64,000 nucleotides of DNA from Verrucosispora sp. NA02020 (GCF_013364215.1 NZ_CP054923.1:6820001-6884000); one strand, 5' to 3'. Shown: positions 32,675 through 41,410, numbered from the stretch's first letter. Numbers and translations: made by a program. Notes: generated from the letters alone by a model not told the origin.

Positions 32675-33652
32675 GTGGGAGCAGCGCAGCGCCCGGCCGA
32701 CCGGGCCGGCACGGAGTGGCCCGCCCGACTGCACGTGGTGACCGGCAAGGGCGGCACGGGCAAGACCAGCGTGGCCGCCGCCCTGGCCCTGGCCCTGGCC
32801 GCCGGTGGGCGGCGCACACTGCTGGTCGAGGTGGAGGGGCGGCAGGGCATCGCCCAGCTCTTCGGCACCGACCCGTTGCCGTACGCCGAGCGGCGTCTGG
32901 CCGACGCGGCGGACGGCGGTGAGATGTGGGCGCTCACGGTGGACGCCGAGGAGGCCCTGCTGGAGTACCTGGACATGTTCTACAAGCTGGGTGCCGCCGG
33001 CCGGGCGCTGCGCAAGCTCGGCGCGATCGACTTCGCCACCACCATCGCCCCCGGCCTGCGCGACGTGCTGCTCACCGGCAAGGTCAAGGAGGCCACCACC
33101 CGCAGGGTCGAGCAACGGCGGGTGTACGACGCGGTGGTGCTGGACGCCCCGCCGACCGGCCGGATCGCGCGCTTCCTGAACGTGACCGCGGAGACCGCCC
33201 GGCTGGCCAAGGTCGGCCCGATCAAGACCCAGAGCGAGGGGGTCTCGGTGCTGCTGCGGTCGCCGATGACCGCCGTGCACGTGGTGACGCTGTTGGAGGA
33301 GATGCCGGTCCAGGAGACCGTCGACGCGATCGCCGAGCTGGCCTCGCTCGGTTTCGGGGTGGGCCGGTTGATCGTCAACGGGACCCGGCCGCCGCTGCCG
33401 GCGGGACGGATGGTCACCGAGGCGGAACTGGAGCGGGGGCTGCGCGCCGCCGGGTTGTCCGCCGACCGGCGCGTCCTCGCCGGGTTGCGCGACGAGGCAC
33501 GTGACCAGGCCGTCCGCCGGGATCTGGAGGACTCGCTCCGCGCCGATCTGGCGGAACTCGACGTGCCCCTGGTGGAGCTGCCCCTGCTGCCCGACGGGGT
33601 GGACCGCGCCGGCCTGGACGTGCTCGCCGCAGCCCTGGTGAAGGGCGATTGA
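32675..33652 (+). CDS. ArsA/GET3-family ATPase, first of pair (Rv3679-like)
   Basis: 325-residue SIMIBI-class ATPase. Deviant P-loop KGGTGKTS with signature Lys, switch segment VVLDAPPTGRIARFLN, and a C-terminal half with RLIVNGTRPP. ArsA-like pairs next to whiB4 in actinobacteria (Rv3679-Rv3680) are implicated in redox/anion handling in mycobacteria; here the function is by synteny only. There is no ArsB pump gene or arsenic operon. GTG 32675 is the start; an in-frame GTG further in could be used. It is 27 bp downstream of the hypothetical membrane protein. Confidence 0.83.
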   Translation: MGAAQRPADRAGTEWPARLHVVTGKGGTGKTSVAAALALALAAGGRRTLLVEVEGRQGIAQLFGTDPLPYAERRLADAADGGEMWALTVDAEEALLEYLDMFYKLGAAGRALRKLGAIDFATTIAPGLRDVLLTGKVKEATTRRVEQRRVYDAVVLDAPPTGRIARFLNVTAETARLAKVGPIKTQSEGVSVLLRSPMTAVHVVTLLEEMPVQETVDAIAELASLGFGVGRLIVNGTRPPLPAGRMVTEAELERGLRAAGLSADRRVLAGLRDEARDQAVRRDLEDSLRADLAELDVPLVELPLLPDGVDRAGLDVLAAALVKGD

Positions 33653-33705
33653 CTCACACCTGACGTCGGCCCGCCGCGCGGACCGGGTCGGGCCGATACG
33701 CTCGA

Positions 33706-34857
33706 ATGGTGCCTTCCGACAACGCCGCACCGCCGCTGGACGTCGACCGGATCCTGGCCGATTCCGGCGTACGGATCGTGGTCTGCTGCGGTGCGGGCGG
33801 GGTGGGTAAGACGACCACGGCCGCCGCGCTCGCACTCCGTGCGGCCGAGCGACACGGTCGCCGTACGGTGGTGCTCACCATCGACCCGGCCCGCCGGCTG
33901 GCCCAGTCGCTCGGCCTGACCGAGCTGGACAACACGCCCCGGCAGGTGAAGGGGATCGACGTCGAGGAGAGCGGCGGCGAGTTGCACGCCATGATGCTCG
34001 ACATGAAGCGCACCTTCGACGACGTGGTGCTCGCGCACACCGACCCGACGAAGGCCGCCGAGATCTTCGCGAACCCCTTCTACCAGGCGATGAGTTCCAC
34101 CTTCGCCGGTACGCAGGAGTACATGGCGATGGAGAAGCTGGGCCAGTTGCACGCACGGGGCGACTGGGACCTGATCGTGGTGGACACCCCACCGTCGCGG
34201 TCGGCGCTGGACTTCCTGGACGCGCCGGCCCGACTGTCCCGGTTCCTCGACGGACGGATGCTGCGCCTGTTGCTGGCCCCGGCGCGGACCGGCGGGCGCA
34301 GCATGTTCAGCCTGGTCACCGCCTCGTTCGGGATGTTCTCCCGAGTGGTGCAGAAGATCCTCGGCGCGCAGTTGCTGACCGACCTGTCCGGCTTCGTGGC
34401 CGCGCTCGACTCGATGTTCGGCGGGTTCCGGCAGCGGGCGGAGCAGACGTACCGCATCCTCCAGGCGAACGAGACGGCGTTCCTGCTGGTCGCGGCCCCG
34501 GAGCCGGACGCGGTCCGGGAGGCCGCCTACTTCGCCGGACGCCTGCGGGAGGAGAACATGCCGCTGGCCGGTCTCGTGCTCAACCGAGTGCACCGCCCGG
34601 CCGACACCGGGTTGGACGCGTCGGCCAGCCGGGCCGCCGCCGACCGGCTGGCCTCGACCGGGGGCCACGAGGGCGTCGTCGAGGTGTTGCGGGCCCACGC
34701 GGCCCTGTCCGAGCAGGCGGTTCGCGAGAAGCGTGTGGCGGCACGGTTCACCGAGGCGTTTCCGCAGGTGCCGGCGGTCTCGGTGACGGCACAGCCCGCC
34801 GACGTGCACGACGTCGACGGGCTGCGGACGATCGGTGCGGCGATCGGCCGCTCCTGA
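33706..34857 (+). CDS. ArsA/GET3-family ATPase, second of pair (Rv3680-like)
   Basis: 383-residue partner ATPase. P-loop CCGAGGVGKTTT, IDPARRLAQSLGL, VVDTPPSRSALDFLDAP and VLNRVHRP are family-typical. Compared with the first subunit it is longer and has an extra helical insert around DMKRTFDDVVLAHTDPTKAAEIFANPFYQAMSSTFAGTQEYMA. The two likely form a heterodimer, as for the paired mycobacterial proteins. It converges with whiB4, stops 9 bp apart. Confidence 0.85.
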   Translation: MVPSDNAAPPLDVDRILADSGVRIVVCCGAGGVGKTTTAAALALRAAERHGRRTVVLTIDPARRLAQSLGLTELDNTPRQVKGIDVEESGGELHAMMLDMKRTFDDVVLAHTDPTKAAEIFANPFYQAMSSTFAGTQEYMAMEKLGQLHARGDWDLIVVDTPPSRSALDFLDAPARLSRFLDGRMLRLLLAPARTGGRSMFSLVTASFGMFSRVVQKILGAQLLTDLSGFVAALDSMFGGFRQRAEQTYRILQANETAFLLVAAPEPDAVREAAYFAGRLREENMPLAGLVLNRVHRPADTGLDASASRAAADRLASTGGHEGVVEVLRAHAALSEQAVREKRVAARFTEAFPQVPAVSVTAQPADVHDVDGLRTIGAAIGRS

Positions 34858-34866
34858 CCGTGCCGG

Positions 34867-35181
34867 TCAGGTGGTGGCGAGAATCTTGTCCTTGCCGACC
34901 TTGTCCTTGGCGTTCTTCTTCATCGCCGCCTCGAACATCTTGCGCCAGCTGGTGACCTGCGGGTGCCGACGCAGCAGTGCCCGGCGTTCGCGTTCGGTCA
35001 TGCCGCCCCAGACGCCGAACTCGATGCGGTTGTCCAGCGCGTCGGCCAGGCACTCGTAGCGGACTGGGCAACTCCGGCAGATCCGCTTGGCCACGTTCTG
35101 TTCGGCGCCCTGTACGAACAACGCGTCCGGGTCCCCGTTCTGACATGCCGCCAACGACGGCCAGTCAGTGATCATGCCCAT
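34867..35181 (-). CDS. whiB4: WhiB-family 4Fe-4S regulator, WhiB4 orthologue by position
   Basis: 104-residue iron-sulfur transcription regulator. The four cluster cysteines are Cys13, Cys35, Cys38 and Cys44 (C-x21-C-x2-C-x5-C), followed by the G-V-W-G-G turn and a basic C-terminal tail rich in Lys (KKNAKDKVGKDK) for DNA contact. WhiB4 in mycobacteria responds to oxidative stress. Position between the ArsA pair and ponA2 supports the WhiB4 name. A double ATG (35181 and 35175) makes the start ambiguous by two residues; GGGGGGA about 10 bp upstream favours 35181. Confidence 0.88.
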   Translation of the reverse strand: MGMITDWPSLAACQNGDPDALFVQGAEQNVAKRICRSCPVRYECLADALDNRIEFGVWGGMTERERRALLRRHPQVTSWRKMFEAAMKKNAKDKVGKDKILATT

Positions 35182-35585
35182 CTGTACTCGTCCCCCCTTG
35201 CAGTACTACCGACGCCGTCGCGGGTCAGCCGGCAATTCCCCCCGGTCATCCGGCACGCCTTACCCCAAGGCGGCACAGACGACATGTGGCGCTGTCGCCG
35301 CAACCATCATGCTCTGTAGTCACCCGATTACGCAACGTTGTCGGCTAAATCCATCATTCCGGACACTCCCGGCTTCTCGGGCTCGGGGCCCCCGCTTACC
35401 CCGCCCGAGTCCGCGAAAACGCTGCGCGCCACCCCCCACGCGGAGGAAACTCGGCACGGATCACACGCAACCAGATCTCCGGTGCCACGCGTCTAGCACA
35501 ACGAGGACGGCGCGCGCAGGAAATGGGGAAAAGACGCCCCAGCGCCCCTCGTTACCTGTTCGCGTACCCTGTCGAGGTGACCTGG
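35182..35585. other. Divergent whiB4-ponA2 intergenic region
   Basis: About 400 bp, lower in GC than surrounding genes, with no coding frame that keeps codon bias. It must hold promoters for both genes; I see no confident -10/-35 pair. A frame open from 35523 is rejected as start because the matching ponA2 N-terminus begins at MRKRDHN. Confidence 0.55.
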
Positions 35586-38024
35586 ATGCGGAAACGTGAC
35601 CACAACATTCTGACCAACGCCGCATCGCTGCTCATCTGTGGGTTGTTGGCCGGCGTAGTGGTCGCCGCAGCGGCATTCCCCGCGGTGGCGATGTCTGGCC
35701 TGGCCGCCAAGGCCGGCGCGGAGACCTTCGGCGCGCTGCCGAAGGAACTGACGGTGTCCCGCGCCCCCCAGATCAGCTACCTGCTGGCGTCCGACAAGAA
35801 GACACCACTGGCCACGATGTACGACGAGAACCGGCGGGACATCAAGTTCGCCGACATCGGCGAGAACATGCGCAACGCGATCATCGCGGCCGAGGACCAC
35901 GACTTCTACAACCACAACGGGGTCGACCTCAACGGCGTCGCCCGCGCCTTCGTCAACAACAGCGCCGCCGGCAACGACCGGCAGGGCGCCTCGACGCTGA
36001 CCATGCAGTACGTCCGGATGGGCATCGCGTACTCGGCGACGCACCCGGCCGACGTGGTCGCCGCGACTGAGGACACCAGCGCCCGCAAGCTGCGCGAGAT
36101 GAACTACGCGTTGCAGATCGAGAAGACGCTCACCAAGGACCAGATCCTGGAGAGCTACCTCAACCTCGCCGCGTTCGGCAACGGCGCGTACGGCGTCTAC
36201 GCCGCCAGCCAGGTCTACTTCAGCAAGCCGCCGAAGGACCTGACGGTCGACGAGGCCGCCATGCTGGCCGGCCTCGTGAAGGCGCCGACCTCGTTCGACC
36301 CGACCACCAAGAGCGGCTACCCGCAGGCGGTCGCCCGGCGCGACTACGTGATCGACAACATGGTCAAGACCGGTGCCGTCACCCAGGAGGACGCCGACAA
36401 GGCCAAGGCCGTCAAGCTGGTGGTCAAGGGCAAGCGGGCGCCGAACGGCTGCGTCGCGACGAACAAGAACGCCTGGGGCTTCTTCTGCGACTACTTCTAC
36501 CGCTGGTGGATGTCGCAGGAGACGTTCGGCTCGACCACGTACGACCGGGAGCGGCGGCTCAAGAGCGGCGGCTACACGATCATCACCACCCTGGACAAGC
36601 AGGCCCAGGAGGGCGCCGACAGGGCGGTCCGCAAGGCCAAGTCGGTGAAGTCCAAGGAAGCCGCGATGATCGCGGTGGTCGAGCCCGGCACCGGCCGGGT
36701 CCGTGCCCTCTCGGTCAACCGCAACTTCAAGCTGGACAACCCGAACAAGCCGAAGAACCTGCCGCACAGCGACCCCAAGCAACGCGGGAACGGCAAGCTC
36801 GGCAACTATCCGAACACGGTCAACCCGCTGCTGACCGGCGGTGACGGGATCACCGGCTACCAGGCCGGCTCGGTCTTCAAGATCTTCACGATCGTGGCCG
36901 CGCTGGAGAAGGGCATCCCGCTCAGCTACACCATCAACGCGCCGCAGCAGTTCAAGTCGGAGTACATCATCAGCCCCAGCAGCCCGGCCGCCTGCGAGGG
37001 TACGCACTTCTACTGTCCGACCAACTCGAACCTTCAGCCCGGTGGCGTGAAGGACATGTGGAGCGCCTTCTCGGCCTCGACCAACACGTACTTCGTCCCG
37101 CTGCAACAGCAGGTGGGCGCGGCGAACGTGGTGGACGTGGCCAAGCGCCTGGGCATCCAGTTCCGGGAGCGCGAGGACGCGGACCTCGCGCGCACCAAGG
37201 AGTCGGCGAACCAGTGGGGCGCCTTCACGCTCGGCGTCTCGCAGGTCACCCCGCTGGAGTTGGCCAACTCCTACGCCACGCTGGCCGCCGACGGCAAGTA
37301 CTGCGAGCCGACCCCGGTGCAGGAGATCCGCGATCTCGACAAGAACAAGCTGGACGTGGCGAACCCGCGCTGCGAGAAGCGGATCAGCACGGACGTGGCC
37401 CGGGCGGCCGTGGACGCGGCCCGCTGCCCGGTCGGCGACAACTCCCCCACCACCAAGTGTGGTAGCAGCCGGACGTCCCCGCAGACCAAGGTCGTCGTCA
37501 ACGCTCCGGTCGCCGGCAAGTCCGGCACCACCGACTCCGAGAAGACCGCCTCCCTGGTCGCGATGACCAAGCAGTACGCGGTCGCCGGCATCATGGCCGA
37601 CCCGGACTGGCCGCAGACCAACGTCAAGATGAGGCACAACGCGGCGGACGGCATCAACCCGCCGGTCAACGAGACGCTGCGGGACGCCATGAAGGGCAAG
37701 AAGAGGATCAACTTCGACCCACCCGGCAAGAAGATCTCCGAGGGCGACCAGCGCAGCATCCCCGGCGTCAAGTGCCTCTCCGTCGACGAGGCCAGATCAC
37801 GCATCTCCGGTGCCGGGTTCCAGCCGGTCGTCTCCAGCAACCGGGTCACCTCGGAATGCGCGGCGGGCACCGCGGCCGGCACCAGCCCTGACGGTCGCAC
37901 CATCAAGAACGGGATCGTGACGATCCTGGTCAGCGCCGGTGGTGGCGGAAGCAACGCCGGTAACGGCCCTCCGGGTGGTACGCCGAGCAGTCCCGGTCGA
38001 CCGCCGGGCAGACCTGGCGGCTGA
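35586..38024 (+). CDS. ponA2: Bifunctional class A penicillin-binding protein with PASTA domain (PonA2-like)
   Basis: Peptidoglycan glycosyltransferase-transpeptidase of 812 residues, anchored by one N-terminal membrane helix. GT51 domain: catalytic Glu103 in IIAAEDHDFYNH and GASTLTMQYVR. Transpeptidase: SxxK at Ser429-x-x-Lys432 (GSVFKI), SxN in SASTN, and KSGT at Lys645. A single C-terminal PASTA-like region (GVKCLSVDEARSRISGAGFQPV) and a Gly/Pro tail follow. Cysteines around 540-620 may pair outside the cell. ATG 35586 (MRKRDHNILTN) is chosen over 35523 because GAGG precedes it and the earlier start has almost no spacing to its AGGA. Confidence 0.92.
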   Translation: MRKRDHNILTNAASLLICGLLAGVVVAAAAFPAVAMSGLAAKAGAETFGALPKELTVSRAPQISYLLASDKKTPLATMYDENRRDIKFADIGENMRNAIIAAEDHDFYNHNGVDLNGVARAFVNNSAAGNDRQGASTLTMQYVRMGIAYSATHPADVVAATEDTSARKLREMNYALQIEKTLTKDQILESYLNLAAFGNGAYGVYAASQVYFSKPPKDLTVDEAAMLAGLVKAPTSFDPTTKSGYPQAVARRDYVIDNMVKTGAVTQEDADKAKAVKLVVKGKRAPNGCVATNKNAWGFFCDYFYRWWMSQETFGSTTYDRERRLKSGGYTIITTLDKQAQEGADRAVRKAKSVKSKEAAMIAVVEPGTGRVRALSVNRNFKLDNPNKPKNLPHSDPKQRGNGKLGNYPNTVNPLLTGGDGITGYQAGSVFKIFTIVAALEKGIPLSYTINAPQQFKSEYIISPSSPAACEGTHFYCPTNSNLQPGGVKDMWSAFSASTNTYFVPLQQQVGAANVVDVAKRLGIQFREREDADLARTKESANQWGAFTLGVSQVTPLELANSYATLAADGKYCEPTPVQEIRDLDKNKLDVANPRCEKRISTDVARAAVDAARCPVGDNSPTTKCGSSRTSPQTKVVVNAPVAGKSGTTDSEKTASLVAMTKQYAVAGIMADPDWPQTNVKMRHNAADGINPPVNETLRDAMKGKKRINFDPPGKKISEGDQRSIPGVKCLSVDEARSRISGAGFQPVVSSNRVTSECAAGTAAGTSPDGRTIKNGIVTILVSAGGGGSNAGNGPPGGTPSSPGRPPGRPGG

Positions 38025-38044
38025 TCACCGCTGAGACCGCACGC

Positions 38045-38084
38045 GAACGGGCGGGCAACCCTGGAGAGGGATGCCCGCCCGTTC
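38045..38084. terminator. Hairpin terminator after ponA2
   Basis: Perfect 13-bp stem (38045-38057 with 38072-38084) around a 14-nt loop that itself contains CCCT/AGGG pairing, 20 bp past the ponA2 stop. It may also serve the convergent yqeY-like gene. Confidence 0.75.
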
Positions 38085-38144
38085 CGCGTCGTCGGGAGTG
38101 ATCAGCGGTAGCGCCGCGTCCGGGGCGTACCGGCCGGTGACGTG

Positions 38145-38600
38145 TCAGAGACCGAGCTGTCGGCGTACCTCGGCGGCAACCCGACCGCCCTCGGCCCGGC
38201 CGGCCGTCGCAGCCTGGGCCGCCTTCATGGCCGGGCCCATCTGTGCCTTGCCGGTGAACCCGCCCCCGGCGAGTGCCCCCGCGACAAGCTCGGTCAGCTC
38301 GGCGTCGGAGAGCTGCTTCGGCAGGTAGCGCTCCAGCACCTCGCCCTCGGCGGTCTCCTTGGCGGACTGCTCGGCGCGACCCGCGTCGGCGAAGGCGGTG
38401 GCCGCCTCGCGGCGCTTCTTGGCCTCCTTGGTCAGCACGCCCAGCACCTCGTCGTCGCTGAGCTCACGCTTGGCCTTGCCGGAGACCTCGGCCGTGCCCA
38501 CGGCGGCCAGAGCCATCCGCAGGGTGGAGGTGGTCAGCTCGTCGCGGGCCTTGAGGGCGGCGCGCATGTCGGCGGTGAGGCGGTCCTTCAGCGTGCTCAT
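38145..38600 (-). CDS. GatB/YqeY domain protein
   Basis: 151-residue protein of the YqeY family, related to the tail domain of GatB tRNA-dependent amidotransferase. MSTLKDRLTADMRAALKARDELTTSTLRMALAA and YLPKQLSDAELTELVAGAL match the family, ending GRAEGGRVAAEVRRQL. Its role is probably tRNA/amino-acyl related, not settled. Start ATG 38600 is preferred over the 38888 extension, which overlaps the divergent phosphoesterase. The two start codons are only 25 bp apart, so the promoters overlap. Confidence 0.87.
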   Translation of the reverse strand: MSTLKDRLTADMRAALKARDELTTSTLRMALAAVGTAEVSGKAKRELSDDEVLGVLTKEAKKRREAATAFADAGRAEQSAKETAEGEVLERYLPKQLSDAELTELVAGALAGGGFTGKAQMGPAMKAAQAATAGRAEGGRVAAEVRRQLGL

Positions 38601-38625
38601 GGTCGCCCAAACTACCCTGATCGGC

Positions 38626-39519
38626 ATGCGAAAGCGCACACTATTCCGGCTCGCGACCGCCACCGTCGCGACGGGCGCCGCCGCCCTGGCGTACGCGTCC
38701 CTCGTCGAGCGCAACATGTTCACCCTCCGGCGCTTCGACGTCCCGGTGCTGCCGACCGGCACCGAGCCGCTGCGCGTCCTGCACCTCTCCGACCTGCACA
38801 TGACCCCCAACCAGGTACGCAAGCAGAACTGGGTGGCCTCGTTGGCCGCCCTCGACCCCGACCTGGTCGTGGTCACCGGTGACAACATGGCCCACCCGGG
38901 GGCGGTGCCGGGTGTCCTGCGGGCGCTGCAACCGCTGCTCGACTACCCGGGTGCCTTCGTCTTCGGCTCCAACGACTACACCGGGCCGGTGCTGAAGAAC
39001 CCGTTCAGCTACTTCCTGCCCGACCGGGAGTACACCGAGGGCGTCGAGCTGCCCTACGAGGAGCTGCGCGACGTCTTCAGCGGGGCGGGCTGGACCGACC
39101 TGAACAACCGGCGGGTGACGCTCAAGGCCGGTGGCCGGACGATCGACATGGCCGGCGTGGACGACCCGCACATCGAACGCGACGACTACCCCTCGGTGGC
39201 CGGTCCGGTCTCCGCCTCGGCCGATCTCTCCATCGCCCTGACCCACTCCCCCGAACCGGCGCTGCTCGACGAGATGGCCGCCGACGGCTTCGGGCTGCTG
39301 CTCGCCGGGCACACCCACGGCGGCCAGGTGTGCGTACCGGGTGTGGGCGCGCTGGTGACCAACTGCGGGCTGCCCCGGTCGATGGCCAAGGGCCTGCACC
39401 GCTGGCCCGGCTCGGACTCCTGGCTGCACGTCTCCGCCGGCCTCGGTACCCATCCGACCGCCCCGGTCCGGTTCGCCTGCCCGCCCGAGGCCACCCTGCT
39501 CACCCTCATCCCCCGCTGA
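38626..39519 (+). CDS. Metallophosphoesterase (YkuE-like, calcineurin fold), Rv3683 type
   Basis: 297-residue membrane-associated metallophosphoesterase with one N-terminal helix. Metal-binding blocks: DLHMTP, VVTGDNMAH, GSNDY, LTHSPEP and GHTHGGQVCVPG. The group includes UDP-2,3-diacylglucosamine-like and YkuE-like phosphatases; the substrate is unknown. ATG 38626 fits MRKRTLFRLAT; the frame upstream overlaps the divergent gene and is rejected. It ends the Rv3671c-Rv3683-like block and is followed by a tRNA gene 67 bp away. Confidence 0.88.
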   Translation: MRKRTLFRLATATVATGAAALAYASLVERNMFTLRRFDVPVLPTGTEPLRVLHLSDLHMTPNQVRKQNWVASLAALDPDLVVVTGDNMAHPGAVPGVLRALQPLLDYPGAFVFGSNDYTGPVLKNPFSYFLPDREYTEGVELPYEELRDVFSGAGWTDLNNRRVTLKAGGRTIDMAGVDDPHIERDDYPSVAGPVSASADLSIALTHSPEPALLDEMAADGFGLLLAGHTHGGQVCVPGVGALVTNCGLPRSMAKGLHRWPGSDSWLHVSAGLGTHPTAPVRFACPPEATLLTLIPR

Positions 39520-39544
39520 CCCTCCGGCCCCGGGGGTACCGAGT

Positions 39545-39572
39545 TTGACCCCCGGGGCGGGTGGGCTAGTAT
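39545..39572 (+). promoter_or_regulatory. tRNA-Pro promoter
   Basis: -35 TTGACC (39545-39550), 16-bp spacer, -10 TAGTAT (39567-39572); the predicted start is about 7-8 bp before the mature tRNA 5' end. Confidence 0.65.
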
Positions 39573-39586
39573 TTGTCCGCACGCCT

Positions 39587-39660
<74 letters not shown>

Positions 39661-39665
39661 CAGAT

Positions 39666-39705
39666 GTGAGGCCCTGACCGGCATTCTCGCCGGTCAGGGC
39701 CTCAC
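39666..39705 (+). terminator. tRNA-Pro terminator
   Basis: Perfect 17-bp stem (39666-39682 with 39689-39705), 6-nt ATTCTC loop, 5 bp after the tRNA. Confidence 0.88.
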
Positions 39706-40127
39706 TCGTGTGCAGGGCAGCGGTCCTGCACGGGGGCGCACCCGTGGGCCGGCCGGTCGGACAGTGCACACCATTCGGTCGAACGCTCCGGGCCTCGCAT
39801 CGCCCCCCCCGCGTCCCACCCCCCGAGAACGGGCGTGGTGCACTACAGTCCGAGAACGCCCAAAAGGCCGCCTGACCTCACTCGGCACGGCCGCCACCAC
39901 AATCTGGGCACCTCGTTCGAACACAAATACCTACGCGCAAAGTCGCTGAGATCAGTTCAATGTTTGCTGGTTCGGTAATCCTCCACTCAAGCCAGGATAA
40001 ACCAGACAGGCGATAATTCCTGGGGTCGACCCTTTTTCCTCCACCACTGAGCGTGTTACCGTACTCACGCAACAACGGCCGTAGATGGTTTGGGGACCCC
40101 GGCTGATAATTTCCAATGGGGGGAACA
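39706..40127. other. Upstream region of the biosynthetic cluster, no gene
   Basis: About 420 bp, noticeably richer in A/T near 39950-40115 than the rest of the window. No credible gene. GATAAT at 40105-40110 could be a -10 for the first cluster gene, only ~17 bp before its start codon; a -35 is not convincing. It probably contains the main cluster promoter. Confidence 0.5.
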
Positions 40128-41144
40128 GTGCGTTGTCCAAGCTCGGCGCGCTCCGAGTTGACCCCGCAGATGCTTGTTTACGATGATTTCGACCAGCGCG
40201 GCCAGGCTCGCTGGATGTCCTATGTGATGCATTTTCACCGCGTGCACTACCGCTCTCCCGTCATCAATACGGATCGTCTCGGTTTTCGCATCTCGCACGG
40301 CGCCGACGGGTACGCCTCGGCGGGCGGGGAGCCGGCCGACGGCCCGATCCGGTTGTTGGCCGGCAGTTCCATGGCGATGGGCATCGGAGCCACCTGCGAC
40401 CAGGCGACACTCGCCTCGCGACTGTGGACCGCCCACGCACCGTCGCTGCCCTGGTTGAACTTCGCGGGACGCAGCCATTCCTCGGCCCAGGAGCTGCTGC
40501 TCTTCCTCTTCTACCGGCATCTGCTGCCGCCGGTGGAGGAGATCGTGATCGTGTCCGGGCTCAACAACCTGGCCCTGGCGCGCCTACCCGCCGCCCAGCG
40601 CGGCGACGACGGCGCGTTCTTCAACTGCGGTGACTTCTTCGGCCAGATGGACAAGCTCAGGTCCCAGCACCGGACGCATCCCTTCGGCTCCGGCACCTCG
40701 TCGAACGGCGGCGACGAACCGGTCCGCCCGCTGGAGGTACGCATCGCGGACGCCGCCGCGCTGACCGTGCGGCACCTGGAGTCGTGGAAGCAACTCGCCG
40801 CCGCGACCGACACCAGGATCACGTTCGTGCTGCAACCGCTGGCAACCTGGGTACGCGAGACGGCCGCGCCACCGGAGAAGTGCCTCTTCGACGAGCTGGA
40901 CAAGATCTCGAACTTCTGGGAGTTGTTCGGCGACATCGCCACCCGGGAATCGGTCCGCAGATATGCGGAGCTGCTGCAACTGGGCTGCGAGAAGATCGAC
41001 GTCGGGTTTCTGGACATCAACCCCCTCCTCGCGACCAGCGTCAAGGACGACAGCTGGCTGTTTGTCAACCGGGCCCACATGACCGACCACGGGTTAGACC
41101 TGGTGGCCCGGCTGTTGGCCGAACAGTTGAATTTCTCGTCCTAG
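40128..41144 (+). CDS. SGNH-type hydrolase-fold protein 1 of cluster
   Basis: 338-residue protein clearly paralogous to the one at 48789 (both share TPQMLxYDDF, INTDRLGFRISHG, SxQELLLFLxYRHLLPPVEEIVI). The SGNH block I is present as LLAGSSMAMG with nucleophile candidate Ser81. The block-V D-x-x-H is degenerate: N-R-A-H at 314-317 instead of DRAH, so triad Asp is replaced by Asn. Related SGNH proteins sit beside carbamoyltransferase-SxtJ-DUF5989 genes in other bacteria. GTG 40128 is preceded by GGGGGGA and aligns with the paralogue's start; ATG 40116 is the longer alternative. A TTA codon (41094) may make it bldA-dependent. Confidence 0.72.
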   Translation: MRCPSSARSELTPQMLVYDDFDQRGQARWMSYVMHFHRVHYRSPVINTDRLGFRISHGADGYASAGGEPADGPIRLLAGSSMAMGIGATCDQATLASRLWTAHAPSLPWLNFAGRSHSSAQELLLFLFYRHLLPPVEEIVIVSGLNNLALARLPAAQRGDDGAFFNCGDFFGQMDKLRSQHRTHPFGSGTSSNGGDEPVRPLEVRIADAAALTVRHLESWKQLAAATDTRITFVLQPLATWVRETAAPPEKCLFDELDKISNFWELFGDIATRESVRRYAELLQLGCEKIDVGFLDINPLLATSVKDDSWLFVNRAHMTDHGLDLVARLLAEQLNFSS

Positions 41145-41180
41145 GACCGACACGGGTCCGACTCAGGTGAGGGCAGAAAG

Positions 41181-41267
41181 ATGAACGTGGTGCGCAGAAT
41201 TCTTAACAAGATCTTCGGTCGCAAGAAGAAGCCGAAGAACGACGCCTCGATCTACCCCATGTTCTAG
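41181..41267 (+). CDS. 28-residue basic microprotein, possible truncated SxtK/DUF5989-like peptide
   Basis: Short gene with GAGGG 7 bp before its ATG. It encodes a 28-residue peptide: MNVVRRILNKIF, then GRKKKPKND, ending A-S-I-Y-P-M-F. The amphipathic basic first half could bind a membrane surface or partner. The C-terminal I-Y-x-[LM]-F resembles the ending (PFIYTLF) I remember for DUF5989/SxtK proteins found beside carbamoyltransferases, but the transmembrane segment typical of those is missing. It has no Cys, so lanthipeptide or sactipeptide processing is unlikely. It follows the SGNH gene by 36 bp and precedes a hairpin. A RiPP-like precursor or a partner peptide are both possible. Confidence 0.6.
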   Translation: MNVVRRILNKIFGRKKKPKNDASIYPMF

Positions 41268-41292
41268 CTTCTGCGAAGACGGCGACACCTTT

Positions 41293-41324
41293 CCCGTCAC
41301 GACGAATGGCACGTTCGTCGCGCG
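41293..41324 (+). other. Stem-loop after the 28-residue gene
   Basis: CGACGAA (41300-41306) pairs perfectly with TTCGTCG (41314-41320) around a 7-nt loop, with outer CCCG/CGGG pairing (41293-41296 with 41321-41324 approximately). It lies between the microprotein and the diiron protein gene and may be an attenuator or mRNA-stability element. Confidence 0.45.
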
Positions 41325-41410
41325 GGCCATCCGTGCCGTCCAGATTCCGCACACATTTGGTTACCACATTGTTTCGGGATACCAGACACGAATAGAGCCA
41401 GGAGCTGGCA

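Noticed and set aside
41181..41267. Classical lanthipeptide or lasso-peptide precursor
   Set aside because: The peptide has no Cys and only one Ser, no Thr, and no lanthionine synthetase, radical SAM enzyme, lasso cyclase or RRE-type protein is encoded nearby.
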